From contig NZ_LZHW01000078.1 of the NCBI RefSeq assembly GCF_001667265.1, forward strand, positions 46,484-110,483: DNA of 64,000 nucleotides, in the 5' to 3' direction. The notes under the pieces are model-generated. The model was not told the origin of the DNA, made no database searches, and was given only the letters and a program-made list of their open reading frames with translations. Source of the stretch: Mycobacterium sp. ACS4331 (GTDB lineage Bacteria > Actinomycetota > Actinomycetes > Mycobacteriales > Mycobacteriaceae). Positions 17,869-26,162 of this stretch are shown one piece after another (within the stretch, counting starts at the first letter, position 1; each line of letters opens with the position of its first letter). Position numbers and translations under genes: made by a program.

Positions 17869-19394
17869 TGCTGACACCCCACAACCTGTGGCGCAGGCTC
17901 CGGCGCGCCTAGTCCCGGCAGCCCCAACCCGACCGTGCGGGGACGCTGCCCCGCCTCGTGCGCGTCTCCCGCGCGAGTCCGGCGATGCGACAACAGCGCG
18001 GCGTCGGCGATCAGGTGGTGCGGTGCGGCCCCCGTGACGGTCGTGGTCACGACGTCGCCGGGCCGAACGTGGATGTCCCCGGCGGTGAAGTGCACCAGCC
18101 GCCCGTCGCGCGCACGTCCGCTCATCCGCGACGTCGCGGTGTCCTTGCGGCCCTCGCCCGCGGCGACCAGGAGTTCGACGGTGCGCCCCACCTGCGCGGC
18201 GTTCTGCTGCAGGGAGATCTCCTCCTGCAGCGCGATCAACCGTTCGTAGCGCTCCTGCACGACGGCCTTGGGCAGCTGGTCGGGCAGGTCGGCGGCGGGC
18301 GTGCCCGGGCGCTTGGAGTACTGGAAGGTGAACGCGCTGGCGAACTGCGCCCGCCGGACGACGTCCAGGGTGGCCTGGAAGTCCTCTTCGGTCTCGCCGG
18401 GGAAGCCGACGATGATGTCGGTCGTGATCGCCGCGTGCGGCATCGCGGACCGGACCCGGTCGATGATGCCCAGGAACCGCTCGGCCCGGTAGGACCGGCG
18501 CATGGCCTTGAGCATGCGGTCCGAACCCGACTGCAGCGGCATGTGCAGCGCCGGGCAGACATTCGGGGTCTCGGCCATGGCGTCGATGACGTCGTCGGTG
18601 AACTCCGCGGGGTGCGGTGAGGTGAAGCGGACGCGTTCGAGTCCGTCGATCTGTCCGCAGGCCCGCAGCAGCGATGCGAAAGCGCCGCGGTCGCGCGGGG
18701 TCTCGGGATCGGCGAACGACACGCCATAGGCGTTCACGTTCTGCCCCAGCAGCGTGACCTCGAGCACACCCTGGGAGACCAGGGACTGCACCTCAGCGAG
18801 GATGTCACCCGGCCGGCGGTCCACCTCCCTGCCGCGCAGCGACGGCACGATGCAGAACGTGCAGGTGTTGTTGCAGCCGACCGAGATGGACACCCATGCC
18901 GCATAAGCCGATTCGCGTGCGGCCGGCAGTGCCGACGGGAACTGCTCGAGCGCCTCGACGATCTCGACCTGGGCGGCGCGGTTGTGCCTGGCCCGCTCCA
19001 GCAGGGCCGGCAGCGATCCGATGTTGTGCGTGCCGAAGACGACGTCGACCCACGGCGCGCGCTGGAGCACCGCGTCACGGTCCTTCTGCGCCAGGCATCC
19101 GCCGACCGCGATCTGCATGTTCGGGTCGCTGGCCTTGCGCGGTGCGAGGTGGCTGAGGTTGCCGTAGAGCTTGTTGTCGGCGTTCTCACGGACCGCGCAG
19201 GTGTTGAACACGACGATGTCGGCGTCGGATCCCTCGGGCGCCCGCGTGTAGCCGGCGTCCTCCAGAAGGCCCGCGAGCCGCTCGGAGTCGTGCACGTTCA
19301 TCTGGCAGCCGTAGGTGCGCACCTGATACGTGCGCGCGGCGGCACCGGACGTCTCGGTTGACGCCCACAGATCCTTTGCCGGTGCCGAAGTCAC
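17865..19394 (-). CDS. miaB: tRNA-2-methylthio-N6-dimethylallyladenosine synthase MiaB
   Basis: A radical-SAM methylthiotransferase that acts after MiaA on A37 of tRNA. The N-terminal UPF0004 domain holds the auxiliary cluster ligands Cys30, Cys66 and Cys100. The radical-SAM cluster motif is CNNTCTFC (Cys174, Cys178, Cys181). A TRAM RNA-binding domain lies near residues 385-455, and about 40 further residues end in a Gly/Pro-rich tail. The start is the GTG at 19394, which gives 509 residues; a TACCAT -10 hexamer 6 nt upstream makes it leaderless, and the longer open frame to 19508 lies within the divergent gluA region. Confidence 0.95.
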   Translation of the reverse strand: MTSAPAKDLWASTETSGAAARTYQVRTYGCQMNVHDSERLAGLLEDAGYTRAPEGSDADIVVFNTCAVRENADNKLYGNLSHLAPRKASDPNMQIAVGGCLAQKDRDAVLQRAPWVDVVFGTHNIGSLPALLERARHNRAAQVEIVEALEQFPSALPAARESAYAAWVSISVGCNNTCTFCIVPSLRGREVDRRPGDILAEVQSLVSQGVLEVTLLGQNVNAYGVSFADPETPRDRGAFASLLRACGQIDGLERVRFTSPHPAEFTDDVIDAMAETPNVCPALHMPLQSGSDRMLKAMRRSYRAERFLGIIDRVRSAMPHAAITTDIIVGFPGETEEDFQATLDVVRRAQFASAFTFQYSKRPGTPAADLPDQLPKAVVQERYERLIALQEEISLQQNAAQVGRTVELLVAAGEGRKDTATSRMSGRARDGRLVHFTAGDIHVRPGDVVTTTVTGAAPHHLIADAALLSHRRTRAGDAHEAGQRPRTVGLGLPGLGAPEPAPQVVGCQQ

Positions 19395-19400
19395 CCGACC

Positions 19401-19406
19401 ATGGTA
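19401..19406 (-). promoter_or_regulatory. -10 element, leaderless start of miaB
   Basis: TACCAT on the minus strand ends 6 nt before the GTG at 19394 and supports that start over the longer open frame. Confidence 0.5.
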
Positions 19407-19473
19407 CGGACGCGCTGCGCGCCGACCCAATCCGCAGATTGTCCAGTTGCGGGCACGCTGGGGGTTTCCTGGG

Positions 19474-19479
19474 TAAGGT
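19474..19479 (+). promoter_or_regulatory. -10 element of gluABCD
   Basis: TAAGGT ends 8 nt before the ATG at 19488. No well-spaced -35 hexamer is evident, which is common for mycobacterial promoters. Confidence 0.5.
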
Positions 19480-19487
19480 CTTGGCCC

Positions 19488-20252
19488 ATGGCCGCCGATG
19501 CCGACCATCTCGACACCGTGCCGATGATCTCACTGCGTGAGGTCAACAAACATTTCGGAACCCTGCATGTCCTCAGGGACATCAACCTCGACGTCTCGCG
19601 TGGGCAGGTGATCGTCGTGCTCGGCCCGTCCGGGTCCGGCAAGTCGACGCTGTGCCGCACCATCAACCGCCTCGAGACCATCGACTCGGGCAGCATCACG
19701 ATCGACGGGCAGGCCCTGCCCGCCGAGGGCCGCAGGCTGGCCCAGCTACGGTCGGACGTGGGCATGGTGTTCCAGTCCTTCAATCTGTTCGCCCACAAGA
19801 CCATCGTCGAGAATGTGATGCTCGCGCCGGTGAAGGTGCGCCGGACCCCCAAGGCGCAGGCCCGCACCGAGGCCATGGCGCTCTTGGAGCGCGTCGGGGT
19901 GGCCAACCAGGCCGACAAGTATCCGGCCCAGTTGTCCGGCGGGCAGCAGCAGCGGGTGGCGATCGCGCGGTCGCTGGCGATGAAGCCCAAGGTCATGCTG
20001 TTCGACGAGCCCACCAGTGCGCTGGATCCCGAGATGATCAACGAGGTGCTGGCGGTCATGACAGCGCTGGCCGAGGAGGGCATGACGATGCTCGTGGTCA
20101 CCCACGAGATGGGGTTCGCGCGCCGGGCCGCCGACCGTGTGGTGTTCATGTCCGACGGCGCGATCGTCGAGGATGCCCCACCCGAAGAGTTCTTCTCCAA
20201 CCCGAAGACCGATCGCGCCAAGGATTTCCTCGGCAAGATCCTCAACCACTGA
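19488..20252 (+). CDS. gluA: Glutamate ABC transporter ATP-binding protein GluA
   Basis: The cytoplasmic ATPase of a polar amino-acid importer. Walker A is GPSGSGKST, the signature is LSGGQQQRVAIARSLA, Walker B is KVMLFDEPTSALDPEM, and the H-loop is VTHEMGFA. It resembles C. glutamicum GluA throughout, including the NPKTDRAKDFLGKIL end. I took the ATG at 19488 (254 residues) because of the -10 element at 19474; an internal ATG at 19524 is where most homologues begin and is a real alternative. It is the first of four genes (gluABCD) divergent from miaB, an order also known in corynebacteria near recA-recX. Confidence 0.94.
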   Translation: MAADADHLDTVPMISLREVNKHFGTLHVLRDINLDVSRGQVIVVLGPSGSGKSTLCRTINRLETIDSGSITIDGQALPAEGRRLAQLRSDVGMVFQSFNLFAHKTIVENVMLAPVKVRRTPKAQARTEAMALLERVGVANQADKYPAQLSGGQQQRVAIARSLAMKPKVMLFDEPTSALDPEMINEVLAVMTALAEEGMTMLVVTHEMGFARRAADRVVFMSDGAIVEDAPPEEFFSNPKTDRAKDFLGKILNH

Positions 20253-20269
20253 CGGTGAAAGGAAACCCT

Positions 20270-21082
20270 ATGTCCACCATGCGATTCCGTGTGGCGGCCG
20301 CCATTGCGCTGGCCGCCGCCCTCCCCCTGGCGCTGACAGCGTGCGGTGGTGGCGGCGACGAGAACAAGATCGTCATCGGGACGAAGTTCGACCAGCCAGG
20401 ACTGGGGTTCAAGAACCCGGACGGGACCGTCAGCGGTTTCGACGTCGACGTGGCCACCTACGTCGCGGGCGAACTCGGGTACACGCCCGAACAGATCGAG
20501 TGGAAGGAGTCGCCGTCGCCGCAGCGCGAGACGATGATCCAGAACGATCAGGTGGACTACATCGTCGCGACGTACTCGATCACCGACGCCCGCAAGGAGA
20601 AGGTCTCCTTCGCCGGCCCGTACCTGCTGACGGGGCAGAGCCTGATGGTGCGTGCCGACAACACCGACATCACGGGCAAGGAATCGCTGCAGAACAACAA
20701 GAAGCTGTGCTCGGTGTCGGGTTCCACTCCGGCACAGAAGATCAAGGCCGAGTTCCCGGGTGTGCAGCTGCAGCAGTATGACACGTACTCGGCATGTGTG
20801 GACGCGCTCAAGAACGGCGGCATCGACGCCGTCACCACCGACCAGGTGATCCTGGCCGGCTATGTGGCGCAGGCGCCGGACAAGCTCAAGCTCGTGGGCG
20901 AACCGTTCTCCGAGGAGCGCTACGGCATCGGCCTGAAGAAGGACGACACCGAACTGCAGAACAAGATCAACGACGCCCTGGAGAAGATGGCCGCCGACGG
21001 CGCGTGGAAGGCCGCGTTCGAGAAGAACCTCGGCCCGGCCGGCCTGACCGCCCCCACGCCGCCCGCCATCGACCGGTCCTGA
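20270..21082 (+). CDS. gluB: Glutamate-binding lipoprotein GluB
   Basis: The solute-binding component, anchored outside the membrane by a lipidated Cys25 in the lipobox LTAC after a hydrophobic signal. The remaining residues form a type II periplasmic binding fold of family 3, with GTKFDQPGLGFKNPDG near the N-terminus and DYIVATYSITDARKEKV in the ligand cleft. It has 270 residues. A GAAAGGA ribosome site precedes the ATG. It lies 17 nt after gluA and 43 nt before gluC. Glutamate is the substrate in C. glutamicum; aspartate or glutamine are possible alternatives here. Confidence 0.93.
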   Translation: MSTMRFRVAAAIALAAALPLALTACGGGGDENKIVIGTKFDQPGLGFKNPDGTVSGFDVDVATYVAGELGYTPEQIEWKESPSPQRETMIQNDQVDYIVATYSITDARKEKVSFAGPYLLTGQSLMVRADNTDITGKESLQNNKKLCSVSGSTPAQKIKAEFPGVQLQQYDTYSACVDALKNGGIDAVTTDQVILAGYVAQAPDKLKLVGEPFSEERYGIGLKKDDTELQNKINDALEKMAADGAWKAAFEKNLGPAGLTAPTPPAIDRS

Positions 21083-21125
21083 TCGATCCGCTGACCCCGA
21101 GTACACGAGGAATTCCGACGCCGCG

Positions 21126-21806
21126 ATGGAGATTTTCACCGAGTACCGCGATGCGATCTTCGCGGCGTTCTGGATGACCATCAAGCTCACCGTGTACTCG
21201 GGCGTCGGCGCGCTGGTGCTCGGCACGGCGCTGGCCGCGATGCGGCTGGCGCCCGTGCCGGTGCTCAACTGGATCGGCACCGCCTACGTCAACATCATCC
21301 GCAACACCCCGCTGACGCTCATCATCGTGTTCTGTTCACTGGGGCTCGGTCAGACGCTGCGGATCACGCTGGTCGATCCGAATTCGACCACCTCCATCGC
21401 CGACAGCAACTTTCGGCTCGCGGTGCTCGGATTGGCGGTCTACACAGCGTCCTTCGTCTGCGAGACGGTCCGGTCGGGGGTCAACACGGTCCCGCTCGGG
21501 CAGGCCGAGGCCGCGCGTTCGCTGGGCCTCACCTTCACCCAGAACCTGCGATTCATCCTGATGCCGCAGGCATTCCGCGCGGTCATCATTCCGCTGGGAT
21601 CGGTGCTGATCGCCCTGACGAAGAACACCACGATCGCCTCGGCCATCGGCGTCGCCGAGGCGGCGCTGCTGATGAAGGAGTTGACCGAGAACACCGCGGC
21701 CCTGCTGACCGTGGGCACGATCTTCGCCGCCGGCTTCGTGCTGCTGACTCTGCCGATGGGTCTGCTGTTCGGCTGGCTGGGCCGGCGCTTGGCGGTGCAA
21801 CGCTGA
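21126..21806 (+). CDS. gluC: Glutamate ABC transporter permease GluC
   Basis: A 226-residue permease of the His/Glu/Gln/Arg/opine family with five to six transmembrane helices. The cytoplasmic EAA loop that docks on GluA is PLGQAEAARSLGLTFTQNLR (residues about 120-139). It pairs with GluD to form the membrane channel. The last base of its stop codon is the first base of the gluD start (TGATG), so translation is coupled. Confidence 0.93.
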   Translation: MEIFTEYRDAIFAAFWMTIKLTVYSGVGALVLGTALAAMRLAPVPVLNWIGTAYVNIIRNTPLTLIIVFCSLGLGQTLRITLVDPNSTTSIADSNFRLAVLGLAVYTASFVCETVRSGVNTVPLGQAEAARSLGLTFTQNLRFILMPQAFRAVIIPLGSVLIALTKNTTIASAIGVAEAALLMKELTENTAALLTVGTIFAAGFVLLTLPMGLLFGWLGRRLAVQR

Positions 21807-22666
21807 TGTCGGGCGCCTCAGTCCTCTTCGACGCACCCGGGCCGCGCGCCCGGGCCCGCAACCGCATCGCCACCGTCGTCACGGTCATCGTGCTCGTGGC
21901 CGTGGCCGGCGCCGTGCTGTGGCAGTTCGCCGAGAAGGATCAGCTCACCGCGGCCAAGTGGTCACCGTTCCTGACCGCCAACCTGTGGAAGACCTACCTT
22001 CTGCCGGGCCTGCAGGGCACCCTGATCGCGGCCGCGCTCTCGATCGTGGCCGCGCTGGTGCTCGGCTTCCTGCTCGGCATCGGGCGACTGTCGCCCCACG
22101 CCGTGGTGCGCTGGCCCGCCGCGGTGCTCGTCGAGTTCTTCCGCGCCGTGCCCGTGCTGATCATGATGATCTTCAGCTTCGCGATCTTCGGCGCGTACGA
22201 CCTCGTGCCGTCGAAGTACCAGGCGCTGGCCGGTGTGGTCACGGGCCTGACCCTCTACAACGGCGCGGTGATCGCCGAGATCATCCGTGCCGGTGTGCAG
22301 TCGCTGCCCAGTGGTCAGGCCGAGGCCGCCTCGGCGCTCGGCATGCGCTGGGGCCAGACCATGTGGTCGGTGCAGTTGCCGCAGGCGGTCACCGCGATGC
22401 TGCCGGTGCTGATCTCCCAGATGGTCGTGGTGCTCAAGGACACCGCGATCGGCTACCAGATCCTGTATCTGGAGGTCGTGCGCCAGGCCACCAATGTGGC
22501 TGGCGCCTATGGCAACTACATCCCGGCCCTGATCGTCGTGGCGGTGGTGTTGATCGCCATCAACTTCGGCCTCTCGGCGTTTGCGACGTGGCTGGAACGT
22601 CGCCTACGCAGATCGCGGCGCACCCCCGAACCCGTGCAGCCGCACGCGTTGGAACCGGGCGACTGA
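21806..22666 (+). CDS. gluD: Glutamate ABC transporter permease GluD
   Basis: The second permease, 286 residues. It has a longer N-terminal cytoplasmic part and first helix (residues 20-40) than GluC, then the conserved permease core with the EAA loop LPSGQAEAASALGMRWGQ. The C-terminal tail is Arg/Pro-rich. It ends the gluABCD operon; its stop is 4 nt from the convergent oxidoreductase gene, so no independent terminator fits between them. Confidence 0.93.
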   Translation: MSGASVLFDAPGPRARARNRIATVVTVIVLVAVAGAVLWQFAEKDQLTAAKWSPFLTANLWKTYLLPGLQGTLIAAALSIVAALVLGFLLGIGRLSPHAVVRWPAAVLVEFFRAVPVLIMMIFSFAIFGAYDLVPSKYQALAGVVTGLTLYNGAVIAEIIRAGVQSLPSGQAEAASALGMRWGQTMWSVQLPQAVTAMLPVLISQMVVVLKDTAIGYQILYLEVVRQATNVAGAYGNYIPALIVVAVVLIAINFGLSAFATWLERRLRRSRRTPEPVQPHALEPGD

Positions 22667-22670
22667 ACGC

Positions 22671-23492
22671 CTAGATCAGCGCGGCCGCCCGCTCAAGGTG
22701 CTCGGTGTCCGGCGGCTGATAGAACGACAGCACCACGTGCTGGCAGCCCGCCGCCTCGTAGTCCGGCAGCGTGGCCAGCTCCTTGTCGACCTGCGCGGGG
22801 TCCTGGGGATGCAGGAACAGCTGCACCGAACGGCGGATCTCCGAAGGATCGCGACCGACCTCGGCGCATGCGGCGTCGAGACGCGCGCTGGTCGCGGCCC
22901 ATTCGTCGGCGCCCTGAGAGGGCATGTTCCACTCGTCGGCGTGGCGGGCGACGACCCGCAGCATCCTGGGCCTGCCGCCGCCGATCACGATCGGCGGGTG
23001 TGGCCGCTGCAGCGGTTTCGGGTTCGCCAGCGCGTCGTCGACCGTGAAGAACTCCCCGGCGTGGCTGAATCTGTCGTTCGCCCACAACCCGCGGATCACG
23101 GTCAGAGCCTCGTCGAGCATCGCCACCCGCTGCCCGGGACTGGGAAACGCCAGCCCGTAACCCGCGTGCTCGTTTTCGTGCCACCCCGCACCGATACCGA
23201 ATTCCAGCCTGCCGCCGGAGATGTGGTCGACCGTCACCGCCATCTTGGCGAGCACAGCGGGGTTCCGGAATGTCACCGAACTGACCAGGCAGCCGACCCG
23301 GGCGCGCTGCGTCACCGCCGCCATGGCCGCCAGGGACGTCCAGCCCTCGTACGTCGACTGCTCCGGATCGATGAGTCCGTAGAAGTGGTCGTAGTTCCAG
23401 ATGCCGTGGAATCCCAGATCGTCGGCGCTGCGCCAGAACTGTTCGAGAACCGGATAGTCGAACACGGGCGCAAGTTTTGCGGAGACCAGCAT
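22671..23492 (-). CDS. LLM-family (F420-dependent type) oxidoreductase
   Basis: A 273-residue TIM-barrel protein of the luciferase-like superfamily, which in mycobacteria mostly uses coenzyme F420. Family marks are WNYDHFYG early, GCLVSSVTFRNPAVLAKMAVTVDHISGGR in the core (residues about 68-96), and FGIGAGWHENEHAGYG. The C-terminal part ends in YEAAGCQHVVLSFY. The substrate is unknown, and FMN cannot be excluded as cofactor. It sits between gluD and recX; the 54 nt to recX holds no clear promoter. Confidence 0.85.
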   Translation of the reverse strand: MLVSAKLAPVFDYPVLEQFWRSADDLGFHGIWNYDHFYGLIDPEQSTYEGWTSLAAMAAVTQRARVGCLVSSVTFRNPAVLAKMAVTVDHISGGRLEFGIGAGWHENEHAGYGLAFPSPGQRVAMLDEALTVIRGLWANDRFSHAGEFFTVDDALANPKPLQRPHPPIVIGGGRPRMLRVVARHADEWNMPSQGADEWAATSARLDAACAEVGRDPSEIRRSVQLFLHPQDPAQVDKELATLPDYEAAGCQHVVLSFYQPPDTEHLERAAALI

Positions 23493-23546
23493 GTCCGCAA
23501 CCTACCCCTCGTCAGCACCCTGCACCCGCCAACGCTCCGGCGATCC

Positions 23547-24071
23547 TCAGACCCGGCGACGCTCGCGTTCTGCCGCCAACTCGACGTTGACGACGTCGAA
23601 TGCGAGGCCCTGGCTGTAGCCGCGGCGGGCCAGCATGCCCACCAGCCGGCGCATGACCTTGGTGTCGTCGTCCTCGGCCAGGCGCTCGCGGCGCAGCTTG
23701 GCTCGCACCAGTTCCTCGGCCCGCTGCCGCTCCGCGCCGGCGTCGATGTCCGCCAGCGCCTCATCGATGACGTCGTCGTCGACGCCCTTGGTCCGCAACT
23801 CGGCGGCCAAGGCGCGCTTACCCTTTCCGGCGTTGACCCGCCGCGAGCGCACCCACTGTTCGGCGAAGTCCGCGTCATCGACCAGGCCCACGTCGGTCAA
23901 CCGGTCGAGCACCGCGGCGCTGACGTCGTCGGGATAGCCCCGCTTGGCCAGCTGCCCCTGGAGTTCGGCTCGGGTGCGGGCCCGCACCGTGAGCAGACGC
24001 AGGCACAGTGCCCGCGCCTGCTCCGCGCGCTTGGCCGGATCAGAAGTCGACTGGGGCTGGCAGGACGTCAT
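23547..24071 (-). CDS. recX: RecA regulator RecX
   Basis: A 174-residue modulator that binds the RecA filament and inhibits its strand-exchange and co-protease activities. It is made of three-helix RecX repeats, visible in AELQGQLAKRGYPDDVSAAVLDRL and in RRLVGMLARRGYSQGLAFDVV (only part of each is conserved). Its start lies inside recA: the genes overlap by 32 nt, so its translation depends on that of recA. Confidence 0.95.
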   Translation of the reverse strand: MTSCQPQSTSDPAKRAEQARALCLRLLTVRARTRAELQGQLAKRGYPDDVSAAVLDRLTDVGLVDDADFAEQWVRSRRVNAGKGKRALAAELRTKGVDDDVIDEALADIDAGAERQRAEELVRAKLRRERLAEDDDTKVMRRLVGMLARRGYSQGLAFDVVNVELAAERERRRV

Positions 24072-25092
24072 CGGCCAGATCGTCGGTCATCACGGCGCCG
24101 ATGCCGAGCTTCTCCTTGATCTTCTTCTCGATCTCGTCGGCCGTCTCGGGGTTGGACAGCAGGAAGTTGCGGGCGTTCTCCTTGCCCTGCCCCAACTGCT
24201 CGCCCTCGTAGGTGAACCACGACCCGGACTTGCGGATGAAGCCCTGCTCGACACCCATGTCGATCAGTGAGCCCTCCTTGGAGATGCCCTTGCCGTAGAG
24301 GATGTCGAACTCAGCCTGCTTGAACGGCGGCGACACCTTGTTCTTGACGACCTTGACCCGGGTGCGGTTACCCACCGCGTCGGTGCCGTCCTTGAGCGTC
24401 TCGATCCGCCGCACGTCCATGCGGACCGAGGCATAGAACTTCAAAGCCTTACCGCCCGTGGTGGTCTCGGGCGAACCGAACATCACGCCGATCTTCTCGC
24501 GGAGCTGGTTGATGAAGATCGCGGTGGTGCCGGAGTTGTTCAGCGCACCCGTCATCTTGCGCAGCGCCTGGCTCATCAACCGGGCCTGCAGACCGACGTG
24601 GCTGTCACCCATCTCGCCCTCGATCTCGGCGCGGGGCACCAGGGCGGCCACCGAGTCGATGACCAGGATGTCCAGCGCCCCCGACCGGATCAGCATGTCG
24701 GCGATCTCCAGCGCCTGCTCACCGGTGTCGGGCTGCGACACCAGCAGGGCGTCGGTGTCCACACCGAGCTTCTTGGCGTATTCGGGGTCCAGCGCGTGCT
24801 CGGCGTCGATGAAGGCCGCGATACCGCCGGCGGCCTGGGCATTGGCCACGGCATGCAGGGCCACGGTGGTCTTACCCGAGGATTCCGGGCCGTAGATCTC
24901 GATGACGCGGCCACGCGGCAGGCCGCCGATGCCCAGTGCGACATCCAGGGCGATGGATCCGGTGGGGATGACCGAGATCGGCTGCCGCGCCTCCTCACCG
25001 AGGCGCATCACCGAGCCTTTGCCGAAACTCTTCTCGATCTGGGCCATCGCCAGTTCGAGGGCCTTCTCGCGATCGGGGGCCTGCTGCGCCAT
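24040..25092 (-). CDS. recA: Recombinase RecA, intein-free
   Basis: The DNA-dependent ATPase for homologous pairing and SOS induction, through LexA self-cleavage. Walker A is GPESSGKTT at 68-76; the loops that contact DNA and the MAW-type segments are intact (for example NQLREKIGVMFGSPETTTGG). At 350 residues it is uninterrupted, unlike M. tuberculosis RecA, which carries an intein. Expression is set by two signals upstream: the damage-inducible promoter at 25146-25168 and the LexA box at 25204-25219. recX overlaps its 3' end. Confidence 0.98.
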   Translation of the reverse strand: MAQQAPDREKALELAMAQIEKSFGKGSVMRLGEEARQPISVIPTGSIALDVALGIGGLPRGRVIEIYGPESSGKTTVALHAVANAQAAGGIAAFIDAEHALDPEYAKKLGVDTDALLVSQPDTGEQALEIADMLIRSGALDILVIDSVAALVPRAEIEGEMGDSHVGLQARLMSQALRKMTGALNNSGTTAIFINQLREKIGVMFGSPETTTGGKALKFYASVRMDVRRIETLKDGTDAVGNRTRVKVVKNKVSPPFKQAEFDILYGKGISKEGSLIDMGVEQGFIRKSGSWFTYEGEQLGQGKENARNFLLSNPETADEIEKKIKEKLGIGAVMTDDLADDVLPAPVDF

Positions 25093-25145
25093 GGTGGTAC
25101 CTCTCCGGTAGTCGTGGTTGACCGGTTCTCGGTCGGTTGGCCGTG

Positions 25146-25168
25146 ACGCTAGATCAGGGCACCGACAA
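25146..25168 (-). promoter_or_regulatory. RecA-NDp (PafBC-type) promoter of recA
   Basis: On the minus strand TTGTCGGTG, an 8-nt spacer and TAGCGT match the mycobacterial RecA-independent DNA-damage promoter (TTGTCRGTG-N8-TAnnnT). In M. tuberculosis and M. smegmatis PafBC drives such promoters. The -10 ends 53 nt upstream of the recA start. Confidence 0.85.
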
Positions 25169-25203
25169 GTCGTGGAGTCGTCGATCGAACTTCCACCAGA
25201 TTA

Positions 25204-25219
25204 ACGAACAGGTGTTCGA
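25204..25219. promoter_or_regulatory. LexA SOS box of recA
   Basis: ACGAACAGGTGTTCGA differs at one base from the mycobacterial consensus TCGAAC-N4-GTTCGA. It lies upstream of the PafBC-type promoter, so recA has two damage-responsive inputs, as known in M. tuberculosis. Confidence 0.88.
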
Positions 25220-25243
25220 AAGCAAGTAGGCGCGCCGGGCGTG

Positions 25244-25945
25244 TCAGGCGCGTCCGGACAGCGCGTCCAGGACGTCGGCCAGCACCTCGGGCCGGGACAG
25301 GAAGGGTGAGTGCCCGCCGGGAAGTTCCACCACGTCGGCACCCAATCGCTCCGCCGCCACCCGCCGTGACCAGTCCGGATCCAGAATCCGGTCGTCCGTG
25401 CACACGATGTAGGTCGACGGCACCGCCGGCAACGGAGCCGTCCAGACCTCACGTACCACGCCGAAGCCCTGCGGCCGCAGCCGCGCCAGCGCGGCCGCCA
25501 CGGCGTCGTCGGGGCAGTCGGCGTACAACAACTCCCGCGCCAACGCGGTGTCGCTCCATCGCGAACACCCGTCCGCGCTGCTCAGGCCGCCCCGATAGCG
25601 TGGATTCAGCATGCCCTCGTCGCGTTCCTGATCGGCCTGACTGCGGCCCGGGTCGGGCATCATCGCAGCCAGGTACACCAGGTGTCCCACCGGTCGACGC
25701 GCGGCGACCAGGGGCAGCACATGACCGCCCAGTGAGTGCCCGACGACGACGACCGAGTCCCCGTCGACATCATCGTCCAGCGCCGCGGTGACCACATCCG
25801 CGTAATCGGACAGGGTGGCCGCGGGATCGTCACAGGGCAGGTCCACCGCGATGGCCCGATGTCCGCGCCGGTGCAGTTCGGGAATCAGGAGCTCCCAGCA
25901 CCAGGCCCCATGCCAGGCGCCGTGGACCAGGGCGAAGGTGCTCAC
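25244..25945 (-). CDS. Alpha/beta hydrolase
   Basis: A 233-residue alpha/beta hydrolase with the oxyanion-side motif HGAWHGAW at residues 8-15, the nucleophile elbow GHSLGG near 70, an acid in TDDRILDPDW and a catalytic His in GGHSPFL near the C-terminus. The layout resembles plant-type esterases and hydroxynitrile lyases (salicylate esterase-like). The GTG at 25945 gives the usual N-terminus just before the first strand. It follows the DUF3046 gene by 13 nt, so they are probably co-transcribed. Substrate unknown. Confidence 0.83.
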   Translation of the reverse strand: MSTFALVHGAWHGAWCWELLIPELHRRGHRAIAVDLPCDDPAATLSDYADVVTAALDDDVDGDSVVVVGHSLGGHVLPLVAARRPVGHLVYLAAMMPDPGRSQADQERDEGMLNPRYRGGLSSADGCSRWSDTALARELLYADCPDDAVAAALARLRPQGFGVVREVWTAPLPAVPSTYIVCTDDRILDPDWSRRVAAERLGADVVELPGGHSPFLSRPEVLADVLDALSGRA

Positions 25946-25958
25946 CGCGCCGATACTC

Positions 25959-26153
25959 TCACCATTGGTCGCGCGGGACGTCGAAATCGGCGCACAGCGC
26001 GCGCCACACCTCACGCGGTTCCACGCCGGCCTCGATCGCCTGGGCCGCGGTCTGGCCGCCCAGGCCGGTCAGCACGTGATCGACCACCAGCGACGCTCCC
26101 CGCACGGCGCCGAACTGCTGCTCGACGAGTTCACGGAATTCGGTCAGTCGCAC
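25959..26153 (-). CDS. DUF3046 small protein, Rv2738c homologue
   Basis: A 64-residue protein that fits DUF3046: an N-terminal helix MRLTEFRELVEQQFG, a middle ASLVVDHVLTGLGG and a C-terminal VWRALCADFDVP. In actinobacteria it stands close to recA, as here (about 0.9 kb away). No function is known. It lies 9 nt downstream of the glycosyltransferase and 13 nt upstream of the hydrolase gene. Confidence 0.88.
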   Translation of the reverse strand: MRLTEFRELVEQQFGAVRGASLVVDHVLTGLGGQTAAQAIEAGVEPREVWRALCADFDVPRDQW

Positions 26154-26162
26154 ACCGACAAC

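Noticed and set aside
24040..25092. Possible RecA intein as in M. tuberculosis
   Set aside because: The frame is 350 residues long and collinear with ordinary RecA; no insertion is present.
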